64,000 nucleotides of DNA from Motacilla alba alba. Lineage: Eukaryota > Chordata > Aves > Passeriformes > Motacillidae. Location of the stretch: assembly GCF_015832195.1 (NCBI RefSeq), contig NC_052018.1, positions 57,349,666 to 57,413,665 on the forward strand. The letters run 5' to 3'. The position numbers and the translations under genes were made by a program. The notes beneath the pieces are model-generated. The model worked only from the letters and a program-made list of their open reading frames with translations, searched no databases and had not been told where the DNA came from. This document shows positions 32,209-44,000 of this stretch, in pieces; the stretch's first letter is position 1, and each line of letters begins with the position of its first letter.

Positions 32209-35200
32209 CTGTTAAAAAAAAACAAAACAAATCACATTTAACAGAGCAGTAAAAAAATTCACAATATAGCACTGGAGCAGTGAAGCATTCACATGCAGTA
32301 CTGCCTTCACGGATACTAAAAGCATGCTAAGCGAATTCTTCAGGCAGTCTTTACTCAACCTGATTTACAAACCACGTTGGGCTTTTAACCGTCTGTTAAC
32401 AACTAATGTTTTAGGTGCCTCAAGTCTAAACAGTCCTGAATTGCAAAGGATGTGGGCATAGTAAAGGGTTCTGTGTGGTGGACAAAGCTTTCAAGAGCAG
32501 ATATGAACCACTGGTGTGCACCAGCACTGCTTCTTTGCCTCCCCCCTCTCCTGTGTCCATTTGTCACCTATGTTCTCCCCATCAACACCTTTGTAGCCAG
32601 AACAGCCAACTCTACTACCCAGTCAGCCAGGACATGGATCAAATAACCTTGCTGTTCAATGATTCTGACATCCAGCTCCAGCAAAAGATGGGAGTGAGAA
32701 GTACACCAGTAAGAGCGTGTAGTTACAGTGATTTTATCCGTTCTCTAGCAGTCACATTTGTTAAAACTAAACACTTGCCTGGCTCATCACATACAACTTT
32801 ATGACTTCTTGTATCATCTGCTACTTGCATATGTTTAAGGGCTCAGATTCTGAGGCTTTCACAGTCTCTTAGCTCAAGTCTCCTTGAACCAGTTTTCATC
32901 AATAGTTAAGTAATTTTCAAATTAATTTTAAATAAGAGAAGATGAGAGCAGGAAAAGAAACAAAGAAAATTTTAATCAGATTTTTTTTTAATGTAAAATT
33001 GTTTAACAACTCAAGCATCAAATTCGCTGAGAGCATAGCTATGACATTTGGTAAGGGAAACAGAATTTTCTGCCAAAAGCCAAATAAAAAACGTTTGCGT
33101 TTTGAAGGCGCTGACTCATCAGGGAAAGAGCCCCGTGTCTGCAGAGAACTCAAATCTCTGTGTTCAGGCTGGGCACCAATTATTATGGCAACTGCATGGC
33201 AAAGGATAAAGCAACCACAGTGAAACACTGAAGAAACTGCAGAGCATTTGCCTCTTCAGAGTATCATGAAATTAAACTTTGTCAGTCTCTACTGCTTCAC
33301 AGTAGAAGATAAGTTACTAAGACAGTGCAAGGTAAACTAAATATTTCAGCTCAGTCTTTTCCTCAAAGGCAATAAAAATGTTGAAGCCCAACTCACAGTG
33401 CTCCTTTACTACTGTGTTGCTAAGCATTTATCATATTAGACATAAATTAAACAAGTATCCAAATTTTACACAGTCTACGAAAAAGTCACTCTTTCTTCAC
33501 TCAGGTTTCATTTCTATAATACTTGCACTGTCACAAAGCAATTAGTGATTCAGCAACTGAGGAAGAATATGACAAGTTAATAGGAAAAAGAACTCTCTGA
33601 AACACATGCAAATTATATGAATTAAATACTCATGCTACCCATATATGAATAAAACCCGAAAGCTGGGAAGTAATGCATAAATGAGGACTGTGAAAAGAAA
33701 CACTTAAGGGATATCCACTTAATCCCATTGTCCTTAGAGAACCATTTTAGGAATAACATAATTTCTCTTATGAAACTTGCTAGATCTTAAGGGGTATAAC
33801 TGCATCTACAAGCCTTCTCTGCACTGTGATAGCTTTGAAATCTTGAGTGTAGTTGGGTATTTATGCTTAACACAGTCTGATAGCATACAGTTCTTCAGTG
33901 CTCACTGAATAAGGAAGAGATCATCAGACATGAGTGAATTTTAATAATTAACAGTGAAATTTTGCCCAAAGTATTAAGAAATCCAGAAATCAGCAAAAAG
34001 TACAGCATGAGAACTATTAAAATGTAATTTAATTTTGGCCACTTTCAAAATAATTTTCCAAACATGCTGTATTTAAGACCACATTGAAAATACTTTTTCC
34101 AAAGAAAATGAAGTAAGAACTTGACAAAATACCCCTACATAAGTTTATACCAAATTCCAAAGGCCTGGAATTCAGGAGAAAACAGGGGTTTTGCACCTAC
34201 ATATTTTACAAATTTCATCTGTGTTGCAGTATTCACTTCATGGTTACACCTCGCGTAGCTGGGATAGATAAATCTAACACCTCCTAAGAGAAATCAAGGT
34301 TAAATTAACAGAAGACGAAAATCATAAATCAGGAGCAGTCTTGGAAAATAAAGCTGCACTCAAATTTTTAGCAGGAGTCTAGGTTTAGGAGTGTAAACCA
34401 GCCACTCTACTTATCTGCCACCACTTCCCACAGACAGTGTAACTGTTTGTAAGGCCACACAGAATCAATCTAAGGAACTTACCCAAATAAATAACTTTTT
34501 TTTTTTTGTGGGCTGTTCCTTTCGGCAGCACTGATGTGTACCAGCATGTACATGTAAAACTAAGCCTTAATTCTTAGAAAACAAATTAAATTAGTCCTCC
34601 AGAAAACAGGAATTACTACAGTTTACCTTGCTTTATATATGAAACTCAAAATTCACAAGTCACCTCTGCTTATAGACATTGGCACACATTTTAAAGGAAG
34701 AGAGTGTTGACTGCTGAGTAAGAAATGGATCTCAAAAACTACCAGACATCAACTGCATCCATGGGAACTGATGGCTATTCCCTCCTGTAGTTTTGTGTCC
34801 TTAAATAATCTGTTGGTTAATGCAGCTGTTTTTGCTGATTAAATTCTCTTCCCTAAAGGAGTTGAAGAAAATAATGTTTCACTTCTTCTCAAAATATGGG
34901 AATGCAGTATTTTCTTTTACAGGTCAAACTGTAAGGAAAAAAAAAAAAAAGCCCACCTTGTTATTTTTACATTATAATCATAAAAGATTGGACTTATACA
35001 TAAATAAGTGTTTGAATGAAAGCTCAGAAGTATTCAAGGCCAGGCCTGATGAGGCTTGGAACAACCTGGTCTAGCGGCAGGGAGCTGGAACTGGATTATC
35101 TCTGAGGTCCCTTCCAACCCAACCAGTCTGTGATGCTCTGAATGGCAACACGCAACTGTCAATGACTCCCATGATTTTCTGAGGGAAAAAAACTACACAA

Positions 35201-36081
35201 CTTTTTAATCTAACTTTAAAATTCCTTATAAAAATACTTTCAATGCCCGCATTTCCAGCTGAGAAGTGAACATCACATATTAATGCATATAGGCTCCCTC
35301 CCTCATGTACCTATTCTAACAGCTTACTTTATACAAAATCACAATGCTTCACTGCTAGGGATAAAGAAAGTAACAGAGACTTCACAAGTCATAAAGTGTA
35401 GGGACAAGTCATTAAGTTTGTAGGGACTTGGTTCAGACCAACTAAAGGAGGCTCTTCTTTCAGGTAACAAGTCATTGAGCTGCAACAGCAATTTCCCAAA
35501 GGATGCATTTCCGATGCTAAAAGTTTTCATAAGATGAGGAGAAAACTGGACCCCGAAATTAGCACATAAGCACAGCTACATATGGTCAGAGAAGCCAGAG
35601 CTGGAAAGAGCTAGAGGCCAGCTGAATACCAGGAACATTGTGCATTCGCTCGGTTTGCTTCCATTCTTACGCTCTGCTATGTCCTTTAGCAGGATACAGC
35701 TCTCCTACGTACACATACATGTATTCCCGGGAGCAGCAGGAGTCATTGCAGGCGCACCTCGGAGCGATCTTCACGGCTAACAACTGCAGGGCAGCCAAAG
35801 CCCCGCTGCGCTGCTCAGGCCGGCACGGACTGCTGCAAGACAGCGGGACCCGGCCTCCCAAGGACCACGCAGGCCAGGAGGGTTTCACCGCCAGGAGAAG
35901 TATCCCGAGCGTGCCCCGCTGGGACACCTGCGCTTCAGTCGCCTCGCCGGCTCCAGGCCGTGAACGGAGGCGGCTCCTGCCACGGCCGCGTCCCGCAGCG
36001 GGCCCAGCACGCCGGGCCGAGCCGGAGCGGGCCCGTTACCGCCCCGACCCTCCCTCCGGCCCCGCGCACGGCGGACTCTAC
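32209..36081 (-). other. LATS1 intron 1
   Basis: 3.87-kb intron linking the CpG-island exon 1 to the start-codon exon. It contains one CR1 3' fragment (35030-35150) and T or A runs at 34498-34508 and 34937-34951. Nothing else is recognised. Confidence 0.75.
35030..35150 (+). repeat. CR1 LINE 3' fragment (in LATS1 intron 1)
   Basis: Carries CR1 phrases 'aaggccaggcctgatgaggc', 'gaacaacctggtcta', 'gaggtcccttccaaccca' and an 'agtctgtgatgctctg' end. Plus orientation, strongly 5'-truncated. Confidence 0.85.
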
Positions 36082-36480
36082 CTGAGGCGAGAAGGCGGCG
36101 GCAGCGCCCCGGGCGCTCGGAGCTCGGCCCCGCCCGCGCGGCGCCGACCGGCCGCGGCCCTTCCCTTCCTTCCGCCCTTCCTCCGCCCCTCGGCGATGCC
36201 GGCAGCGCCCGCTCGGTCCCTCCGCCAGCGCCCGCCGCCGCCTCGGGCCGCTCAGTTCGGCGCCGCCATTTTGTCAGTGTCCCCGCCGCGGAGCCGCCCG
36301 GATATGGGCAGATCCCGGCCTGCCTCGCGCGGCTCCTGCCGCTCCCGGATGGAGCAGCGGCGGCTCCCGCCCGCCCCGGCGGGGAGCGGCAGCGCCCTGT
36401 AACCCCTGCGCGCCCGCACGGCGCAGCACAGCGCACAACAGCGCTGCCGGACACGGCTGGCTTCTCCCGGCCCAGCGCCC
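35780..36480. promoter_or_regulatory. CpG-island promoter of LATS1
   Basis: Dense GC and CpG around LATS1 exon 1, with the YY1-like element at 36262-36272. Open frames on both strands here (up to 254 codons) are GC artefacts: no family resemblance, and biased to Pro/Arg/Ala. Confidence 0.8.
36082..36290 (-). other. LATS1: LATS1 noncoding exon 1 (5' UTR), 5' end approximate
   Basis: A minus-strand donor, CTCAG|gtagag, has its exon end at 36082, within the CpG island. A minus-strand YY1-type motif AAAATGGCGGC lies at 36262-36272, a common position near transcription starts. The 5' border is an estimate. Confidence 0.6.
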
Positions 36481-37020
36481 AGCACCCAGCACCACGGACA
36501 AATTCCCATTTTCCAATTTTCCGATTTTCTTTTAATGGGGGGTAGAAAGCTCCGCTGAGCCTCGTGTTTCAGCTGATGCCCGAACGATGGACTCGTTAGA
36601 CCAACAGGAAGGAAAACCCACAGGTTAGCACTCGGAGTGATCCATTTAATTTCCATCTTTTGAATTTCTAATAAATTTCAAATAAGCTGCTCTAAGGAAC
36701 TTATTGGCAACTCAGTACACCTTGCCCTGCGAAAGGAGGACTGGCCTGTCCCCAGCACTCCATCCAGCTCCTGCAGCCAGACACACGGAATGTACATCGG
36801 ATAAGGTGGTCCTGCCACAGCAGACCCAGGGCACTCACCGTGAATTAAAATACACTCTAGAGGGGTTATGGTGGAAATGCCACATAACACCTCGTAACTA
36901 ACCTGTTCCTGCCCAAATACAGAGGTTTTTCCATCCTTCAGGTTCAATACCCAGGCTCAATCCAAGTAAGTTCCTGCAAGCACATCTATTTGAGTTATTT
37001 TAGTAAGTCAGACCACTACT
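36481..37020. other. Intergenic spacer LATS1-NUP43
   Basis: Short spacer between the LATS1 promoter and the putative end of the NUP43 transcript, both genes on the minus strand. Nothing recognised. Confidence 0.65.
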
Positions 37021-37884
37021 CTTGTGCAAAACTTTTTAATAAAAAGAGAAAGGGTTCTCTGTAACAAAAAGCAGGTACAATGCTAGTAACAGAATTTAAA
37101 ACTTTTCAAAGATTTCAATAAACCAGATGTGAATCTGTGACAAAGACTATGTCTCAAGTTTAGAAACTCTTATTCTTACACCTGAAAACACAGCCAACAC
37201 ATCTGTCAATTACGACTTCTTAATTATAAACCCCACTTTTCTGTTGGGAGATTTACTGGTGCATTATCGAGTTTTAACATGTAGCATCCATGATGAAGCT
37301 GTGAATAATTCGAAATAATGTTGCTAGAATGCTTAGATTCCTATAGAACCTTTCACATTTCATAGCTTTAACAGTTTTCCTTCCAACTCATGAACTAACA
37401 TTAACAGTTATGTTCCCCTATATATATAAAAACTCAGTTTAAAAAAAAACCCCATCTCTTCCAAGTGACATAAAAAGAATTTCCACAAAGCCCACAGTTT
37501 CGCTTTAGAAATGATACTTGAAAAATACCTTTACAGGGAAAAATAAAAATTCAGGGTTTACCTTTTCCTCTGTTTTTATGTGCATGTGTATTATGGACAT
37601 CACTTTACAGCAAAGATTTTGCCCTAAGTGACTACTTTCCTGCTTGTCAAAACCAAGCAGGCAGCAGGGAAGAAATGGCATGTAAGCTTGCTCAGTTACC
37701 CATCCTGGAGCATCAAGTGACAGCTGTCAGAATGTGAAGCACCTCACTTCTTCCACAGCACCAGGACCAAGCTGAGGCCTCTCCCACACACGCCAATAAG
37801 AGACTAGCGAGTAGCTTTAAAATGAACCTGACAATTCCCAGTAGTTCAAGCTGGTCAATACTTCAAAGGGATACCACAGTCACT
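37020..37884 (-). other. NUP43: NUP43 3' UTR, putative
   Basis: Region after the NUP43 stop. A minus-strand ATTAAA hexamer (TTTAAT on plus, 37035-37040) is the best poly(A) signal seen, giving about 0.85 kb of UTR. The end is uncertain. Confidence 0.45.
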
Positions 37885-38099
37885 TCATGCAAAAAGTTGT
37901 CTGTTCACATAAATAGCCTCTGCATCAGTACCATACACCAGGCACGGTCCTAGAACATCTAAACTATTCACAGACAAAGTCTGGTTTGGAATCAGGTTGG
38001 TGATTTCCATGCGGTCTTTGGTAGGATCATTGCTTAGCCAGGCACTTACTACAGACTGGTTCATGGTACTGTGGGAAAGATAGGCAGTGCTTCTTCCTC
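37885..38099 (-). CDS. NUP43: NUP43 exon 8 (C-terminus and stop)
   Basis: 215 nt: (G)[20 protein letters not shown] onward, with [20 protein letters not shown], ending VNRQLFA and TGA at 37887-37885. Acceptor ctttcag. Confidence 0.96.
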
Positions 38100-41000
38100 C
38101 TGAAAGAAGGAAGACAAAGAAGTAAGTTTCAATTTCATTTATATATTCTCAAAATTTAAAGAAATGCAAAAGATATGGGTCAGTCATAATGGAAATATAA
38201 TTTTACATTTAAGTCAGTTTTCAGAGTAACTGAGATGTCATTTCTTTGGTAAATTAAGGAAAAAATAGCTTTAAAGAATCAAGTACATGAAATAATTACA
38301 AAAATTATCTACCAGCTCTACCCTCAGTTAAGACAAATATATCACAACAACTATTATCTTACTGGACAGTGTAAGTACCTAGTTTCTCTAGCCAGATACT
38401 AAAGCAAAGGTACAAGAACACAAGTCTGTTTATAGAGTGTCTTGCTCTATTTGGGGTTTTCAGCTTTGCTTCAATAACATTTATTGCCTTCTGCTCCTCC
38501 TCCCTACTTTGCAGCAAGTGATGTACCTATACTTGACTTTTAATTTTTCCCACATAACACTTTACATTCAAATTGAAGTCCCACACTGTAAGAACCATCA
38601 TTCAGCATAAGATTAGCAGGTATCGGAAGTGATGCAAAAGGATTTATACTTCATTCACTTGAAAACATGCAGAGTCCAACTTGAATTAGTAATCCTATCA
38701 CTTCCATAGATAAAACTTAACTTTGCATGACAACTTGGAGGCCAAAGGCAGGAGGTGACATCTGAAAGTTTCCCCACTATTGTCTAATGTGGCAAGCACT
38801 TAGAAGTCTTTGTGATTAGAATGTGAAAATAAATGCTTACATTAAAAGTCAGTATCATAACTTTAAAATCCTGCCACCATGCAAAAGGATCCAGTTTCAT
38901 TTATTGAAAGTTTCAGTTATTACCCTGAATTGCAAATTCATAATTCTACTATCTCATTAACCTATCAATTATTTTTGTATTCTAAGTTAGTGTAACTCCC
39001 TCAGGGAGTCAATAATGTCAGTCAGGCTGCCTCTGTTTCTTTTCTACACACAGATGATTTTTAAGTGAATACAGTCTATCTTTGAAATCATAGATGTGCC
39101 CTTCACACATTGGTCAGAGGGTAGCAGATTAAAAAAAACCCAAACCAGACCATGAGAAACCCTGCACAACTGTTTGCCATATAAGTAGTTTTTCTCAAGT
39201 GCTTATCTAAGAAAAGTGCTTATCTAAGTTTGCTTTCTAAGAAAAGCAAGCTGCTTTTAATTTTCTGTATTAAGACAGTGTTATTAATTGGGTTATGTGA
39301 GAACACTGACTGTACTGATGTTACCAACTGAGAAATTCAGTGCAGATGGACTTCAAACATCCTTACCTTGATGAAGAAAAGACGGTTTTTCAGATACGTT
39401 TGTGGAAGTATCCCAGTGCCAAAGAGATCCATCTTCAGAACACGTGAATAAATGATCAGGGTCAGAGGGATGGAAGTGAACTTCCCACACTGGAAGTATC
39501 AAACCAAATCATTTCAGAACAAGTCTCAAGTATTTCGATCAAAGCATTTGGATAGCATGATATAGACATGTATTTACAAGAACTCATGCCTGCATCAAAA
39601 CTTTTATTTTTAATGTGTGGGTAGGAAACCCCAAGCCCCATCCTAAGTTATATACTGCAGCTTTCCCTCTGCTGGCAGGGGGAAAGGGGGAAAGAAAAAA
39701 GAAGAAAAAAAAAGAAAAACACCCTATTTTGTTGCATTTTCAGGACTGTGAAAATTGTTGGAGTTTTATCTGAATTCAGGCAATCTGCATGTCATCTTCC
39801 CTGCTGTTACATTTAAATCCACACATAGCATGCATTCCTTCTCAGGACATGCATTATTTTGTGTCTAAATACCACAACTGCAGAAGACATTTAAGTTAGT
39901 AAAATGTAATATCAAGAAGTATTTTTAGTCCTTTAATTTAAATGTAGCATCAAATCACAAAATTTTCAGCATAAAATTAATTGCTGTCTTGTTCATGTAG
40001 TTGCCAGGAAAGTGAGCTATTTCAGCATTGTGGAGACACCAAATGAATGTTGAGTCTCCCCTTCTTCTTCATGTTTTTAAATGTGTTAGTATCTGCATTC
40101 TGCTTTAATCTATCTGCCTAACACTGCACAGCTTCCATGGCTGTTTATACACCTACCCTGCTAGAAACACAGCCATTCTGATCAAATGCATCTAACAGCT
40201 CATTAAAGAATTGCTTACTAAGTCTACTTTTAGTTTAGGCAGAGTTCACTTCTAGATAAAAACAGTCTCCCTATACAGAGAAGGAAGCCACATTTTCCAG
40301 ATGAAAACATGGAGCAGTAGTAGGCAAGAGTAGAGTTGAAGGAAGAGTACAGAGATGAAGGTTAGGGATACAGAGTGAGGAAGGTCAAGGAGAAGCTGGA
40401 ACTGACGCTGGCAAGGGATGAAAAGAACAACAGGAAGGGCTTCTACAGCTATGTCAGCCAGAAAAGGAAGGTCCAAGAAAGTGTATGCCCTCCAATAATC
40501 AATGCTGGAAAACTGGTAATATTGGACAGGGACAAGGTTGAGCTACTTAACAACTTTGTTCTGTCAGTCTTCAATGGCAACCCGTGTTCCCATACCTCTC
40601 AAGTGGGTCTGGGGAAGAAAAGTGCTTCCCACTGTATGAGAAGCTCAGGTTCATGACCACCTAAGGAACCTGAATGTACATAAATCTATGAGATGCTTCC
40701 CAGAGTCCTGAAGGAATTGGGTGATGTAGTTGCCGAGCCACTCTCCATGTCTGAAAGGGTACAGCAGTCAGGGGAAGAACTAGGGGACTGGAAAAAGGGA
40801 AAGATGGGCACAAACCCATGTTTAAAATGAACAGAAAGGAAGACCCTGAGAACTATCAACCTGTCAGCCTCAGCTCTGGTCCTGGGAAATACATGGAACA
40901 AATCCTCCTAGAAGCTATATTAAAACACATGAAGGACAAGGGCATGTAGTGATAGGACAAAGGGCAATGGCTTTAAACTGACAGTAGGTTTAGATTAGGT

Positions 41001-44000
41001 TATTAGGAAGAAATTCTTTACTGTGTGGGTGGTGAAGCACTGGAACAGGTTTTCCAGAGAAGTTGTGAATGCCTCATCCCTGGAAACGTTCAAGGCTAGG
41101 TTAGATGTGCCTCTGAGCAACCTGGTCAAGTGGAAAGTGCACCTACCCTTGGCAGGGGAGGTTGGAAGTAAATGAGCTTTAAGGTCTCTTCTAACCCAAA
41201 CCATTCTGTGATTCAATGAAGTAGCAAGTATGTGATTGTTTTCTACACATAGTTACAACAGCTTATTCTTACAATAATCAGAAACTTCTCTAAAATGCCA
41301 CCTTCTTCTCCCCCCTCCATTTCAGATACTTACTTTCTGCTTCATGAGCATTCAGGAGGGACACTGGCATAGTACCCTGCCTGATGTCCCATATACTCAG
41401 CATTCCATCCTGGCCCCCTGTGGCTACAATATGCTGCTGATTGGGATGCCTATCCACACAGTGCAGTGGAACTCTGTCACCTGCCCTGCAAAGAGGAACA
41501 AACAAAACAACCAAATAACCCAAACACAAATTTTTTATTCAGCTTCTACTTCCCCCTTCTTAATCCCAAATTCAGCATCAGGAGCATTGACAAGCAAGGT
41601 ATTAATATTGACAGGACCTTCAGCTCCTGTAATATCTGACCACCCCGGGCTGAAGGCACATGACATCTACTGGAAACCAGAGGTATGGCAATAACATGAA
41701 GCTACAGTTGGGTTCCGTGCCCTATGGAACATCTACACAGCATCTGACAGCTTTATAGGAGTGAGAAGCCATGCAGGCAAATAATACTCTACAATACCTA
41801 TAATAATATTATTCTGATGCATGATATAATTATAGTTTTAGTATATACTAAGAGTTAAAAAGGGAGACCAGGCAGTAACAAAATCAGGTACCTAAACCAC
41901 AGTCCAGGAAGGAGCAATGGGAATTATTACACAGACAACAACAGGATTTAAATTTAGTCCATTTTCTTTTCTCACAGTACCTTGTAAGGCACAAAGTTAC
42001 CATTCAAATACATTCCAAATGCCAGAAACCTTACATTAGGCCTGTGGAGAAAAGCAATTATAAATAGGTAAAGAGTTTGGGGTTGAGGATTGAAAGTTTT
42101 TTTCTCAAAAAAGAGAAGTGTATAGGTATAATAGTCCTTCAAAAGTTAAATCATAAAACAGACCTGCTAAGCACAATGCTGAGTCTCAGCCATTAATCAG
42201 TCTGCCTTTTGCTTATTTAAGTACCAAAAAGTTAAAATCCTTTCAAAAAACCTCAGTAATTTACCATCCTGTTGTTAGGAAGCCATTAGGAAAGATTTGA
42301 ATCAGATTATATAAAGTAGCACATGCTTTTCAGTAAATAATAAAAAAGTGGAGGTCTTACAAAGAAAATATTTGAGATGGCTCATTTCTTTGCTGCCTGA
42401 GGTCCCATATTTTTAACTGTCCAATCGAGTTTACTGTCAAGATCTCAGTTGTGCGAAGGAAAGTCACCGCATGGAGTGTACTGCTGTCTGCATTGTCTGC
42501 AAGAGAGGAGAAGAATATTCAGGTAAACCTGTGGAATGCTAGTCTCCATTTAATTGCCACAAAGTAACTCTTAATAGAGAACAGGACACAGCTGCTTAAA
42601 CACGTGCATAACCTCTGCAGTTCAGGGTCAGAGACCCTCTAGTATCTGCAAATACCCTGAGAAAAAGAAGCCCTTGCTTACTATATGAAACACTACTGAG
42701 ACCAATCTGTAAGGAGATGTATTAAATTAGCTCTGGTGATTACAAAACTACTCGTTGATTTGTAAGATTTCTTTTTGTAGTCCCTAGAAGAGGAAATAAT
42801 TTCAGCCAAATTTATGGTTCTCAAAAGTTTTCTTTATACAACCAGCACCTATTGACAGGAAGGAGCTATGGAGCTTTTCATAATGGAGTTCTAAACACAA
42901 GGAACAGTAACTCTGGCTGACAGCATTAAGCAGTTTTATACAGAAACACTTAATTTACCAACTTTTATACCTTTTCTGAACTGCCAATATGGTATCAAGT
43001 TAAACCCAAATTATGCTGTGCTTGTTAATAACTAAATAACAAGGCCCTTTCTTTCAGGTCCTTTTCTCCAGTGCCTCTTTTTGTCACATTAATTTACAAT
43101 CTCAAACAATTCACAGCTTTGACGTGAAACTTTTAAAGCCGTCTGAAAAACACACACTATTTTCTTGTATTTTATTTGTTACTATATATAAACTTTTCAT
43201 CTTGATTATGATGGGGTAACTTTGTTAAGTCTACTTGCACCTCAAGTATTTTAAAATTATTTGTGTAAGCCCATATTGAAAATATAGGCAAATTATTATC
43301 TTTCTGCGTAAGATGGAAATATTTTCTGATACTGAGACAAAAAAGTTACACTGATGCCTGGTTACAAATATTTGAATTACTTTTCTACCTACTGTTTAAA
43401 TGAAAGCAGAGGGGAAGAAAAACTCACTAAAAGATCATTAAAAAGAAATGTTGGATTACTGAATACTGAGGTTCTAGAGGATTTTAAGTTTTATGACAGA
43501 CTAACACTAAGTGGTTTAGCAATGATACACCTTTGTGGCTCCAAAAGACTTTTACATAATCTCTAACTTTAGAGATTTTTCTTCCTGCCTTAACTGACTA
43601 CAAACCTATGCACTTTGTACTGTACTCTAAAATCCACTAAACAATAACAAAAATACCAAAGCATTCGTTTGCAAGTATTGAACGAGGTACAAGAGTTCTA
43701 TCTTCTTGTCAAGGATTCAGCTTAGTGCCTGGAAAATGTCAAGGTGTTATTGAATTGGGAACCAGCAAAACAGATTGCTTACACCATAGAACTCCATTCT
43801 GAAGAACATGAGAGCATCTTCCAAGATGTTCTCTGTTCTCTCTCCAACTTTTACTGTAAAACCATGAATTTAAAAATACCTAGATGAATATAGAAATACA
43901 TCTGAAATATACTTCAAGTATTTGAATTCTGGAGGGACATAGGAATAATCTGGAACAAACATGTTCAACCTGGAATACTGAAATCAATACTCAATTAACT

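Noticed and set aside
35638..36656. Open frames of 134-254 codons around the LATS1 promoter
   Set aside because: CpG-island artefacts: low-complexity translations, no domain, no splice logic.
40375..40656. 93-codon frame as a host gene
   Set aside because: The translation matches the CR1 ORF2 linker region, so it is a dead LINE fragment.
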